Shown here piece by piece: positions 26,709 to 35,190 of a stretch of 64,000 nucleotides of DNA (the stretch's first letter is position 1; every line of letters starts with the position of its first letter). The stretch covers positions 3,720,001 through 3,784,000 of the forward strand of contig OZ245062.1 in the NCBI GenBank assembly GCA_965224785.1. The letters run 5' to 3'. Origin of the DNA: JALSNL01 sp036479585. GTDB taxonomy: Bacteria > Bacteroidota > Ignavibacteria > Ignavibacteriales > Melioribacteraceae. The notes beneath the pieces were generated by a model that searched no databases, was not told the DNA's origin, and worked only from the letters and a program-made list of their open reading frames with translations. Position numbers and translations under genes: made by a program.

Positions 26709-27413
26709 ATGAAAAAGAGTCTGCAAAAATGTTATAAAAATTATTTAGGAAATGGAAACCCTAAAGCTAAATATTGGTTTATTGGATTTGAGCCAGGCGG
26801 AGTTATTGATAAAGACCCACGAACAAAACATCACTTAGAAAATGATACTGATGAGTGTTTCGTTAGTTTTATGAATGAGCCATTAACTGATAATGTTGAA
26901 CAAGGAGTTTATACTGCTCTTAGTAAATTTCTAGAGAACTTAGAATTAACGGATTGTTTAAACAAAAATAAAACTAGTTTCAGTTTCACTAAAGACTCTT
27001 CTGCTTTTTTCACGAATTTATATCCACTAAAATTTCCAAGTGAGAATCATAAAGATAATGATTATAACTTGGAATATTACAAACAGATTTTTGGCATTAA
27101 TTCACTCAATAGACAAGAGATTTATCCTGCTGAATGGATTAAAAGACGAAGTAAATTATTTGAGGAATTTCTCGTTGAAAAAGAAAAAACTATCCTAATA
27201 TTCAAAAATACTAAAAACCCTTTATATGAACTTTTGTTAAACGTTGAAAACTTTGGAGAAATAAAGTATTCTATGGAAGCAAAAAATAGAAGTAAATCTA
27301 TGATTGATTTTTATGAAATTATTATAGGAGATAGAAGTCATCAGGTAATTGTAATGCCTAATGACATATATGCAGATAGTACAATTAAAACAGTTTGTGA
27401 AAAAATTAAATAA
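26709..27413 (+). CDS. Hypothetical protein, 234 residues
   Basis: Soluble protein that I do not recognise. The N-terminal NPKAKYWFIGFEPGGVID and a later SAFFTNLYPLKFPS segment vaguely resemble the water-activating GExPG and the NxxP motifs of the uracil-DNA glycosylase fold, but the catalytic details are not clear and I do not assign that activity. It starts with ATG preceded by GGAG 6 bases before it. It lies 68 bases after the LRR paralogue and 3 bases before a small HAD-like gene, so it is probably part of the accessory-island transcript. Confidence 0.72.
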   Translation: MKKSLQKCYKNYLGNGNPKAKYWFIGFEPGGVIDKDPRTKHHLENDTDECFVSFMNEPLTDNVEQGVYTALSKFLENLELTDCLNKNKTSFSFTKDSSAFFTNLYPLKFPSENHKDNDYNLEYYKQIFGINSLNRQEIYPAEWIKRRSKLFEEFLVEKEKTILIFKNTKNPLYELLLNVENFGEIKYSMEAKNRSKSMIDFYEIIIGDRSHQVIVMPNDIYADSTIKTVCEKIK

Positions 27414-27416
27414 CTA

Positions 27417-27719
27417 ATGAAAATCCTTCTCGACATAGATGACACAGCTATACTTACAAAAGACAAAGGCAAAACTTGGTTTGAACATTCACGTCTGAAA
27501 GAGCTTATAAAATTGCATAATGTTTTTCTATATTCAGGTAATCCTGAGATTGAAGAGTTTGCAGCAAAGTGGAAAGTTAGCGGTTTCTTCCCAAAAGGAA
27601 ATAACCACATTCCAAAAGCAGATGTTTTAATAGATAACGATGTGGAACTTTGGATTGATTTAGTTGATGTTAAAAAAACCTATAAATCAATTAACTCATT
27701 TTTTAGATTCAACAAATAA
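27417..27719 (+). CDS. Small HAD-like protein
   Basis: A 100-residue protein whose opening MKILLDIDDTAIL is the DxDxT motif (D6, D8, T10) of haloacid-dehalogenase phosphohydrolases, and a second LIDNDVELWID segment may be the acidic motif IV. FLYSGNPE fits motif II (Ser/Thr). It is much shorter than standard HAD enzymes and lacks a cap domain, so the fold may be minimal. No substrate can be proposed. It begins 3 bases after the stop of the preceding gene and should be translated with it. Confidence 0.72.
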   Translation: MKILLDIDDTAILTKDKGKTWFEHSRLKELIKLHNVFLYSGNPEIEEFAAKWKVSGFFPKGNNHIPKADVLIDNDVELWIDLVDVKKTYKSINSFFRFNK

Positions 27720-27730
27720 TAATTTCTTAA

Positions 27731-27856
27731 ATGAACAAAGCTATTATCAATAAACATAAGATCCAGAAAAAGATATTTCCACAACTCTTTACTTTTTTAG
27801 GAAAGAAAACAAAAAATATTATAAAAATTATTAGTTCCATCTTAGATGAAAACTAA
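27731..27856 (+). CDS. Candidate 41-residue basic small protein
   Basis: Frame MNKAIINKHKIQKKIFPQL... of 41 residues, basic with a hydrophobic C-terminal helix. It lies between the HAD-like and helicase genes in the same orientation. Support is only the intact frame in a compact island; no ribosome-binding site and no family match. Confidence 0.25.
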   Translation: MNKAIINKHKIQKKIFPQLFTFLGKKTKNIIKIISSILDEN

Positions 27857-27899
27857 TATTTTCAACTGAGCTTTTCTTATCACAGAATGATAAAATTTT

Positions 27900-29221
27900 A
27901 TGAATGCAACAATTGAACATTACAAAAGTACTACCGAAATAAAAGACATTCTTGAAATTCTAAACAATAGTAATGATAGTATATTCATTACAGGAAAAGC
28001 CGGTACCGGAAAATCTTCTTTATTAAACTATTTTGTTAAAAAGACAAATAAAAAATTTGTGGTTTTAGCACCAACCGGAATTGCAGCTTTAAATGTTGGC
28101 GGTCAAACAATCCATTCATTCTTTCGGTTTCCACCTTCAATAATTCAATCTAACAATATTCAATATGCGTATGGCAGAGAAGAATTATTTGAAAAGTTAG
28201 AGATGGTTATTATTGATGAAGTCTCTATGGTGCGTGCCGATTTAATGCACGGCATCGATATGTCACTTAGACTAAACCGTAATTTACCTTACGAACCTTT
28301 TGGTGGAGTGCAAATGGTTTTTATTGGAGATTTGTTTCAACTGCCGCCTGTGCTAACAAGAAAAGATAAAGAGAATATCTTAAATATATTCGACGGCAAA
28401 TACTTTTTGATGCTCCAGTTTTCGATTATTTTGAATATCATTTTAAAGAGCTAACAAAAGTTTTTAGACAATCCGAAGATGAAGAAGAATTCAAAACACT
28501 TCTGAACAACATAAGAAATAATAATGTTCAATTAGAGGATATTGAATTGTTAAACTCAAGACATAAAGATTTTGTTGAAGCACAAGACAACTCTATTTTT
28601 CTTACCACAAGAAGGAACATTGCAAGAGCAATAAATAATGAGAAGCTTGATTTGCTAGAAGGAGAAGAATATCTTTTTGAAGGAACTGTTTCCGGTAGGT
28701 ATGAAGAACTTAAGTACATTGATGAAGAAAGATTAGAAAACAAACTACCTGCACCAAACAAATTAAGGTTAAAAAGAAACGCTCAAATAATGATGTTAAG
28801 AAATGACATAGGAAAAAGATGGGTAAACGGAAGTATTGGAAAAGTTATAGAAATAAAAAAAGATGAGATAATTGTAAAGATTAATGGGAAAAAACATTCT
28901 GTTGAAAGAGAAATATGGAATGACGTTGAGTATGTCTTGAATAAAAAGACAAATGAAATTGATGAAAATATTCTTGCAAGTTTTGCACAATACCCTATAC
29001 AGCTTGCTTATGCGATGACAATACATAAGGGACAAGGAAAAACATTTGAAAATATTACCGTTGACGTTGGTAGAGGAGCTTTTGCTCACGGTCAAATTTA
29101 TGTTGCATTAAGTCGTTGTAAAGCTTTGAATGGAATAACTTTAAATAATCCGATTTCAAATAATGATATAATTGTTGATTCAAGAATTGTTGATTTTTAT
29201 AACAATAAAACTATTACATAA
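27900..29221 (+). pseudogene. PIF1-like DNA helicase, frameshifted
   Basis: Superfamily 1B helicase of about 440 residues. The first part carries Walker A GKAGTGKS (32-39), PTGIAALN (motif Ia), DEVSM (106-110, Walker B) and GDLFQLPP (143-150). The frame ends at 28454, but the next frame is open from 28409 and continues FDAPVFDYF, ELTKVFRQ, and the C-terminal helicase motifs AMTIHKGQGKTFENITVD and YVALSRCKAL, to the stop at 29221. One base is missing, most simply in the run of five T at 28404-28408 (FFDAPVF expected). A WYL regulator follows 5 bases later and begins with almost the same DNA. Confidence 0.83.
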
Positions 29222-29226
29222 ATTTT

Positions 29227-30048
29227 ATGAATGTAACAACTGAACATTACATAAGACAAATTGAAATTCTTGCTCGATTAAAAAACAGTGAAAGTTTTTC
29301 TAAAGCAGATTTGGCTTTTGAATATTCTGTTTCTGAAATTACAATTAACAGAGATTTAAAAGCACTTCGCAATATGGGCTTTCAAGTGTTCAGTAAAAAT
29401 GGAACTGTAAAATTATTAGAACAACCACTAACCGAAGATTTAATTCATCTATCTTCTGATTTCCTTTCGTTGGAAATAAGTTCCAACCAACTGAATAAAT
29501 CAATTAGCAACTTAAGTAAATTAAAAAAAGAGAACTTCTTTGAGACATTGATTCTATTGACCAAAGCTGTAAATGAATCAAAAATTATTGAGTTTACTTA
29601 TAAAAGATTTTATGATAATGAAATTAAAATGTACAAACTTAAACCAATTAAATTGACACAAAATGATTTCAACTGGTTGATAGACGGAATTAAAGTTGGT
29701 GAAAAAATAACAAAAACTTTTTATTTAAGTAAAATAGAAAATATTAAACTGACAAATAAAGTTTTTAAGAAATTAAACGATGAAACTCCTAATAGTAAAA
29801 GATATAAAATAATTTTAAAGTTTAATCCCGAAGTTAAAAACGAAATTAGTGATAAAATTTGGTTTGATAATTTTGGATTACAAGAAGACCAAACCGGTTT
29901 TATTACACTTACCACAAATCAACCTTTAACAAACAAACTTGCAAGCTGGTGTATTAGTTGGTGGGATACAATAACAATAGAAGAACCAATAGAACTAAAG
30001 AGTTATATAAATAAAATGATTGATTGTTATAGAAAAAATAATTTATAA
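29227..30048 (+). CDS. WYL-domain transcriptional regulator
   Basis: DNA-binding regulator with an N-terminal DeoR/HTH_11-like helix-turn-helix (about residues 15-60: FSKADLAFEYSVSEITINRDLKAL, quoted in part) and a WYL domain (about 115-190), ending in a short C-terminal region (WCISWWDT). WYL domains are frequent regulators of phage-defence loci, sensing nucleic-acid or nucleotide ligands. Length 273 residues is slightly below the usual 300-330. It follows the helicase gene by 5 bases and its first 30 bases repeat the helicase gene's start, so both may be under shared translational control. Confidence 0.85.
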   Translation: MNVTTEHYIRQIEILARLKNSESFSKADLAFEYSVSEITINRDLKALRNMGFQVFSKNGTVKLLEQPLTEDLIHLSSDFLSLEISSNQLNKSISNLSKLKKENFFETLILLTKAVNESKIIEFTYKRFYDNEIKMYKLKPIKLTQNDFNWLIDGIKVGEKITKTFYLSKIENIKLTNKVFKKLNDETPNSKRYKIILKFNPEVKNEISDKIWFDNFGLQEDQTGFITLTTNQPLTNKLASWCISWWDTITIEEPIELKSYINKMIDCYRKNNL

Positions 30049-30066
30049 AGTGTAAAGTTAGGTCTT

Positions 30067-30098
30067 CTGGATTTCCGATTAAAACATTCGGAAATGAC
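30067..30098. repeat. Short inverted repeat with GGATTTCCGAT core
   Basis: CTGGATTTCCGATTAAAACATTCGGAAATGAC can fold (TTTCCGA with TCGGAAA). It is a short member of the GTCATTTCC...GGAAATGAC variant also seen at 43230-43324 and 54847-54919. It lies between the convergent WYL and rarA genes. Confidence 0.5.
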
Positions 30099-30143
30099 AC
30101 AATCTTGGAACAATCATTCATTCAGTAAATCATCAATCGCAAA

Positions 30144-31352
30144 TCAATATCTCTTCTTCCCTTTCCACAAAGCTTTAAGTCTGTCTTTTAATTTTTTCTC
30201 TTGTCCGTTTTCTGTGGGATAGTAATATTGATTTCGTTTTAGATTTTCCGGCATATAATTTTCATCTACAAAACCATTTTCAAAATCGTGGGGATATTTG
30301 TAGTTTTTTCCATAGTCCAGATTTTTCATCAACTTGGTTGGAGCATTTCTTAAATGAAGTGGGACTGCATCACATTCTTCATTTCGTACATCGTTAAATG
30401 CTTTTTCTATTGCCATATATGAAGCATTACTTTTAGGTTGCGACGCTAAGTAAGTTGCACATTGAGCAAGTATAATACGGGCTTCGGGCATTCCTATTTT
30501 TTCTATTGCTCTAAAAGTTGCTTCCGCAATTACCAAAGCGTTGGGAGATGCATTTCCAATATCTTCGGATGCAAGCACTAACATTCTGCGAGCAATAAAT
30601 TTTGGGTCTTCTCCACCTTCTAACATTCTTGCCATCCAATATAATGATGCATCCGGATCGCTACCACGTAAACTTTTTATGAAGGCAGAAATTATATTGT
30701 AATGTTCTTCTCCGTCTTTATCATAATTAACATTTTTGTATTGTAAAATATTATCAATTACACTTTTAGTAATCTCAATTTTTTCTTTTTCTACTTCTTG
30801 CAAAACTGCTGATTCAAGAATGTTTAGTAAAGTTCTTGCATCTCCACCGGAAGCATATATTAAGTAGTTTTTATCAATACTTTTAATGTTTTGTTCTTTT
30901 AGAAATTCATCGCTTGAAATTGCATACTCAATAATATTTTCTAAATCTTCTTTCGTTAATTCTTCAAGCACATAAATTCTTGCTCGGGAACGTAAAGCCG
31001 GAATAACTTCGAAAGAAGGATTTTCTGTTGTTGCACCAATCAAAATAATTAAACCGGATTCAACCGCAGAAAGTAAAGCATCTTGCTGGGCTTTGTTAAA
31101 TCTATGAATCTCATCAATAAACAAAACGGTTCTTTTCTTAAAACTCTCTTTGTTAATTTTTGCAGTACCAATAACTCCACGTACATCTTTCACTCCGGCG
31201 GAAACAGCATTTAGTTGGTAAAAATCTGAATCCGTAGTTTCCGAAATTATTTTGGCAAGTGTTGTTTTTCCGGTTCCAGGAGGTCCCCAAAGTATAAACG
31301 AACTTAGAACATCGCTTTCAATCATAAGCCGTATAGGTTTGCCAAAACCCAC
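30144..31352 (-). CDS. rarA: Replication-associated recombination protein RarA (MgsA)
   Basis: AAA+ clamp-loader-like ATPase acting at stalled replication forks. From the GTG start at 31352: Walker A GPPGTGKT (23-30), Walker B VLFIDEIHRF (about 75-84), sensor-1 GATTENPSFEV, and the C-terminal AAA_assoc and MgsA regions (SASYMAIEKAF-like, YPHDFENGFV, PTENGQE). The conserved N-terminus of this family (PLAERIRPKTLDEFQGQ) is also encoded, in frame, upstream of the GTG at 31353-31415, but no ATG, GTG or TTG precedes it before a TAG at 31440-31442. Translation may therefore use a rare start (ATC at 31433 or ATA at 31415) or the start has been lost. The true gene very likely extends past 31352. Confidence 0.9.
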   Translation of the reverse strand: MGFGKPIRLMIESDVLSSFILWGPPGTGKTTLAKIISETTDSDFYQLNAVSAGVKDVRGVIGTAKINKESFKKRTVLFIDEIHRFNKAQQDALLSAVESGLIILIGATTENPSFEVIPALRSRARIYVLEELTKEDLENIIEYAISSDEFLKEQNIKSIDKNYLIYASGGDARTLLNILESAVLQEVEKEKIEITKSVIDNILQYKNVNYDKDGEEHYNIISAFIKSLRGSDPDASLYWMARMLEGGEDPKFIARRMLVLASEDIGNASPNALVIAEATFRAIEKIGMPEARIILAQCATYLASQPKSNASYMAIEKAFNDVRNEECDAVPLHLRNAPTKLMKNLDYGKNYKYPHDFENGFVDENYMPENLKRNQYYYPTENGQEKKLKDRLKALWKGKKRY

Positions 31353-31510
31353 AAGTTTTTGCTGACCTTGAAATTCGTCAAGAGTTTTTGGTCTTATTCG
31401 TTCAGCTAATGGTATGTTTAATTGATTATTGATTGTTGTCTATTGAATATTGTTTATTTATTATTGTGGATTTACGATTAAAAGAAATTTGGTTGAGAAA
31501 TTTAAGTTGT

Positions 31511-31592
31511 GTCATTCTAACAATGATGTTTCTATTTCCAATGAAAAAAAGATTGTGTAAAATTTTCTTACTTCGACTTCGCTCAGTATGAC
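31511..31592. repeat. GTCATTC-ended intergenic repeat
   Basis: Begins GTCATTCTAAC and ends CTTCGCTCAGTATGAC, so its ends are inverted. The CTTCGACTTCGCTCAG part recurs in degenerate form at 22184-22209. It lies between rarA and the FtsB/DivIC gene, both minus strand. Confidence 0.5.
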
Positions 31593-31610
31593 ATTACTAA
31601 TAATAAATTA

Positions 31611-31919
31611 TCAATCGTCATTCTTTTTGTCTTTAAACCTAAATGCTTTCTCATTTTTCTTTTTCATATGAAATTTTTCTCGGGCAACTTCTTCAAGTTT
31701 AGCATCACTGTTTTTTAAGGATTTTATATCTTGATCTAATATTTTTATTTCTTTTTTATTTTCTTCAATCTGTTGTTCGATGTTACCGATTTCATTATTC
31801 AGTTGAATATATTTAACGAGGCCATATTTATTAAAGAAAAGGAACAAAATTAAGAAGCCAAGAATTACAACATATATTCCCGTAAGAAGCTTATCACGTT
31901 TACTTTTTTTCTTTTTCAT
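31611..31919 (-). CDS. FtsB/DivIC-type septum-formation initiator
   Basis: Small bitopic divisome protein. A basic cytoplasmic start (MKKKKSKRDK) leads into one membrane segment (about 13-30) and a periplasmic coiled coil (about 35-75; LNNEIGNIEQQIEENKKEI, then DAKLEEVAREKFHM), the DivIC signature VAREKFHMKK near residue 82. Length 102 residues is normal. Its start overlaps the stop of ddl by four bases (ATGA type), placing a cell-wall and a division gene in one transcript. Confidence 0.86.
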   Translation of the reverse strand: MKKKKSKRDKLLTGIYVVILGFLILFLFFNKYGLVKYIQLNNEIGNIEQQIEENKKEIKILDQDIKSLKNSDAKLEEVAREKFHMKKKNEKAFRFKDKKNDD

Positions 31920-32914
31920 AGCGCCGACTTAATTATCATATCAACCAATTCTTCAAACTCTATTCCGGCAGCTCTTGCCATTTTAGGTACAAGGCTGTGC
32001 GATGTCATTCCCGGCAAAGTATTAACTTCAAGACAGTAAGGCTTGTTGTTTTTGTCTAACCTAAAATCAACTCTTCCATAGTCTTTGCAACCTATGGAAT
32101 CAAAAGCAAGTTTGGTTTGTTCATTTAATTCTTCCACAAGACTTTCTGGTAAATCAGCAGGGACAATATACTCTGTCATTCCATCAGTGTATTTACATTC
32201 GTAATCATAAAGTTCGTGCTTGGGTATAATTTCTAAAATTGGTAAAATTTTATCGTTTATAATTCCAACTGCAAATTCTCTTCCAGATATAAATTCTTCC
32301 AACAGAATTATTTTAGAAAATTGTGAAGCCAAATTAACCGCTTCTTCAAGTTCTTCTTTTTTGTTACACTTAGTTAAACCAATAGTAGAGCCTTGATCGT
32401 TGGGTTTGATGATGCACGGATACTTTATGGTTTCAGTTATTTGTTTATCAAGTAATTCAATATTGGTTTGTCGTGTAGCTTCTATCCATTTGGGAGTTAC
32501 AACTTCAAAGTGAGTGAATACTGCTTTGGATCGAGCTTTATCCATAGAAAGAGAACTACCTAAAACGTTGGAGCCTGTATATTTAATTCCGCGTAATTCT
32601 AATAATGACTGTATTGCTCCGTCTTCCCCCCACTTGCCGTGGAGTGCAATCAAAGCCAAATCAACATTATCAAAAAGTTTTGAATTAACTGATTTAATAT
32701 AATTTTTATTTGACACTAATCGACAATCACAATCACTAAAAAAATCATTTGTGTTTTCAGGTTGATCAACTCCGTAAGCCGGATCAATTAGGGTTACTGA
32801 ATATCCTAATTTAATTACCGCTTCATAAATTGATTTGCCTGTCTGTTTTGAAACAGCTCTTTCGGGTGAGTTTCCGCCGAGCAGTATTGCTATATTTATT
32901 TTTTCTTTTTGCAT
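31916..32914 (-). CDS. ddl: D-alanine--D-alanine ligase
   Basis: ATP-grasp enzyme joining two D-alanines for peptidoglycan. The N-terminal LLGGNSPERAVSKQTG (the GGxSxER motif) matches. The central part carries LHGKWGEDGAIQSLLE, the ATP-grasp PCIIKPNDQGST, LEEFISGREFAVG, and the C-terminal DYGRVDFRLD and LEVNTLPGMTSHSLVPK, with the metal-binding Glu/Asn. Length 332 residues is normal. The gene overlaps the FtsB/DivIC gene by four bases. The enzyme is intact, so the organism builds the D-Ala-D-Ala dipeptide. Confidence 0.96.
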   Translation of the reverse strand: MQKEKINIAILLGGNSPERAVSKQTGKSIYEAVIKLGYSVTLIDPAYGVDQPENTNDFFSDCDCRLVSNKNYIKSVNSKLFDNVDLALIALHGKWGEDGAIQSLLELRGIKYTGSNVLGSSLSMDKARSKAVFTHFEVVTPKWIEATRQTNIELLDKQITETIKYPCIIKPNDQGSTIGLTKCNKKEELEEAVNLASQFSKIILLEEFISGREFAVGIINDKILPILEIIPKHELYDYECKYTDGMTEYIVPADLPESLVEELNEQTKLAFDSIGCKDYGRVDFRLDKNNKPYCLEVNTLPGMTSHSLVPKMARAAGIEFEELVDMIIKSAL

Positions 32915-33020
32915 TGTCTATTTAATTTTGTGCTTTACAAATAATTATAGGAATTTTTTGTCAGTTTGCCATACTCAACAAAGAACGTTGAGTTCACAAT
33001 GAGATCTTTTTTCTTTATTT

Positions 33021-33118
33021 GTCATCTTGAAGGAGTGTTCTTTACGACTGAAATATCTCAGATAATTAAATTATCGAGATTCTTCATTTCGACAAACTAC
33101 GTCTTCATTCAGAATGAC
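33021..33118. repeat. 98-bp dispersed palindromic repeat, copy 2
   Basis: Same 98-base length as 6839-6936 and roughly 85% identical by eye. Starts GTCATCTTGAAGGAGTG and ends CATTCAGAATGAC. It lies in the gap between ddl and the Gfo/Idh gene and has inverted ends and a self-complementary interior (TATCTCAG... with ...ATTATCGAGATTC). Confidence 0.75.
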
Positions 33119-33153
33119 AGATATAAATATACGGTAACAATAAATTTCAATAT

Positions 33154-34170
33154 TTACTTTGTATGTTTAGTCAAACATTGGCTTTCGAGTTTTTCCATTA
33201 TTACCATATTAATCCATCCATCGTAACCAGTAACACTTGGTTGAGTATTTTGTAATAGTGATTTCTGAACTGAGCGAACTAAATGCGTAAGTTTATTTGC
33301 TCTTTTTCTAAACGCTTTTTTTGCTTCACCTTGCAGTTCTATTGTTAGTTTGCCTGGTTTCTTTTTTCTACCAATAATATTTTCTATTGTTAGCGAACCG
33401 TTTGAACCTACTACTTCTATTCGGTTAAGAGCATTTTTAGAATTGTAAGAAACATTTAGAAAACCATATCCGCCTTTTTCAAACTTAAGAACAGCCGCTG
33501 CAAAATCATCTACTTCACTTTTGTAAACAACATTATCTATAAAACCTTTTATGTCAGAAACTTCTCCACCAAAAAATTTCAGCAGGTCAATCATATGAGT
33601 TCCCAAATCTCTAAATGCTCCGCCGCCACTTTTTTTTATGTCAAATCTAAAATTATCATTCGGTTCGTAATCAATATTAAATGATGCTGAGACTGATACT
33701 ATTGACCCAATCATATTTTTATTAATAATTTCTTTTGCTTTAACAGAAAGTGGATGAAACCGATGCACATAATTAACCGAGAGAAATACTTTATTCTCCA
33801 CACAAGTATCATACATTTCCTTTGCTTGTTCGGAGGTTAGTGCAAGTGGTTTTTCGCAATGAATATGTTTGCCCGCTTTTGCTGCTTCAATTACTTGCCA
33901 ATGATGATCGTGATTTGCACTTCCAACATACAAAACATCAAAGTCTTGCTTTAGGAAATCTGAATAATCATTGTGAAAAGTTTTTGCTGAAAACTTATTG
34001 GCAATAAATTTTGCACGTTGCAAATCAGAACTATACACAGATGTAAGTGTGCTTCTTTTTAATAGTTGCAAGGTTGGAATAAAGGACTGTTCAGAAAATT
34101 TTCCACAGCCGGCAACTCCCCATTTTAATTTTTTAATTCGTCTTAGTCTTTTTGGTTTTGGAATTTTCAT
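33154..34170 (-). CDS. Gfo/Idh/MocA-family NAD(P)-dependent oxidoreductase
   Basis: Sugar- or inositol-type dehydrogenase. The N-terminal Rossmann part has KWGVAGCGKFSEQ (GxGxxx), and the conserved HCEKPLALTSEQAKEM (EKP motif at about residue 105) is present; the C-terminal alpha/beta domain has GGGAFRDLGTHMIDLL with the family His. Length of 338 residues is normal. An unusually basic start (MKIPKPKRLRRIKKLKWG) precedes the fold. Its substrate cannot be named. It begins 4 bases after metF on the minus strand, so it is probably co-transcribed though no shared pathway is obvious. Confidence 0.9.
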   Translation of the reverse strand: MKIPKPKRLRRIKKLKWGVAGCGKFSEQSFIPTLQLLKRSTLTSVYSSDLQRAKFIANKFSAKTFHNDYSDFLKQDFDVLYVGSANHDHHWQVIEAAKAGKHIHCEKPLALTSEQAKEMYDTCVENKVFLSVNYVHRFHPLSVKAKEIINKNMIGSIVSVSASFNIDYEPNDNFRFDIKKSGGGAFRDLGTHMIDLLKFFGGEVSDIKGFIDNVVYKSEVDDFAAAVLKFEKGGYGFLNVSYNSKNALNRIEVVGSNGSLTIENIIGRKKKPGKLTIELQGEAKKAFRKRANKLTHLVRSVQKSLLQNTQPSVTGYDGWINMVIMEKLESQCLTKHTK

Positions 34171-34174
34171 AAAT

Positions 34175-35128
34175 TTAAATTTTTAATTTCTTCATTAAAT
34201 TTTTTATTGGCTTAGTATTTTGCATAACGTAATAATGTATTGATGGAACATTCGAGTTTAATAATTCTTCAGATTGTTTCATAGCCCATTCAACCCCAAT
34301 ATCAGCAGTATGCTCAGGCTTTGCTTCCAATATTTCATTTGCAAGCTCAGAAGGAATATCAACATAAAAAATTGGTGGTAATAATTTAAGTTGATTTTTT
34401 GATGTTATGATTTTTATCCCAGGGATGATTGGAACATTTATATTATTCTTTCTGCAAAGGTCAACATAATCAAAATATTTATTGTTATCATAAAACATTT
34501 GAGTTACAATATAGTCGGCACCTGCATCAATTTTTTTCTTTGTAAAAACAATATCTGTTTCTAAGTTAATCGCTTCAAAATGTTTTTCAGGATACCCGCC
34601 AACTCCAATTCCAAAATTCATAGGGTCAGCATCAAGCAATTCTTCTTCTAAATATTTGCCCTTATTCATATCATCTATTTGTCCTACCAAATCTGAAGCG
34701 TATCTATTGGTAGTTCTTCCAAACTTAACTGGTTTTTGAAAACCACTATCATCACCCTTAACAGCAAGAACATTATCAATTCCAAGGTAATGAAGCTCTA
34801 TTAGAAAGTCTTCTGTTTCTTCCTTTGTAAAACCATTACAGATCACGTGTGGAACTGCATCTATATTATATTTGTTTTGGATAAGTGCACAAATCCCCAA
34901 CGTTCCTGGACGCTTTCTTTTTACTTTCATTTGAAAATCGCCAGAAGAAGTTTCTTCGTAAACCACTTCTGCCGCGTGACTTGTGATGTCAATAAATGGA
35001 GGATTATATTTTACCAAATCTTCTAAAGCAGATAATAATTTTTTTATATTTCCACCACGTTTTGGTGGAATAATTTCAAAACTAACGAATGGACTTTTGG
35101 CTTTGTCTATATGTTCAATTACTTTCAT
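34175..35128 (-). CDS. metF: Methylenetetrahydrofolate reductase
   Basis: Flavoprotein making 5-methyl-THF for methionine synthesis. The (beta/alpha)8 barrel shows FVSFEIIPPKRGG (with catalytic Glu), IDITSHAAEV, VICNGFTKEETEDFL, VLAVKGDDSG, GVGGYPEKHFEA and VTQMFYDNNKYFDYVDLCRK (split: QMFYDN is the substrate-binding motif). Length 317 residues is typical of the FAD-dependent class without a C-terminal regulatory domain. First gene of a two-gene unit with the oxidoreductase. Fairly standard sequence; no riboswitch-like structure in the short 62-base gap upstream. Confidence 0.94.
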   Translation of the reverse strand: MKVIEHIDKAKSPFVSFEIIPPKRGGNIKKLLSALEDLVKYNPPFIDITSHAAEVVYEETSSGDFQMKVKRKRPGTLGICALIQNKYNIDAVPHVICNGFTKEETEDFLIELHYLGIDNVLAVKGDDSGFQKPVKFGRTTNRYASDLVGQIDDMNKGKYLEEELLDADPMNFGIGVGGYPEKHFEAINLETDIVFTKKKIDAGADYIVTQMFYDNNKYFDYVDLCRKNNINVPIIPGIKIITSKNQLKLLPPIFYVDIPSELANEILEAKPEHTADIGVEWAMKQSEELLNSNVPSIHYYVMQNTKPIKNLMKKLKI

Positions 35129-35190
35129 TTAACTTTTCACTTTTTTGTTTTACTTTTTTGTTTTATATAATCTGCAAATATAAGGTAATT

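Noticed and set aside
35175..35182. TATATTTG promoter box upstream of metF (minus strand)
   Set aside because: Fits TAnnTTTG but no -33 box at the right distance, and such strings are common in A+T-rich DNA.
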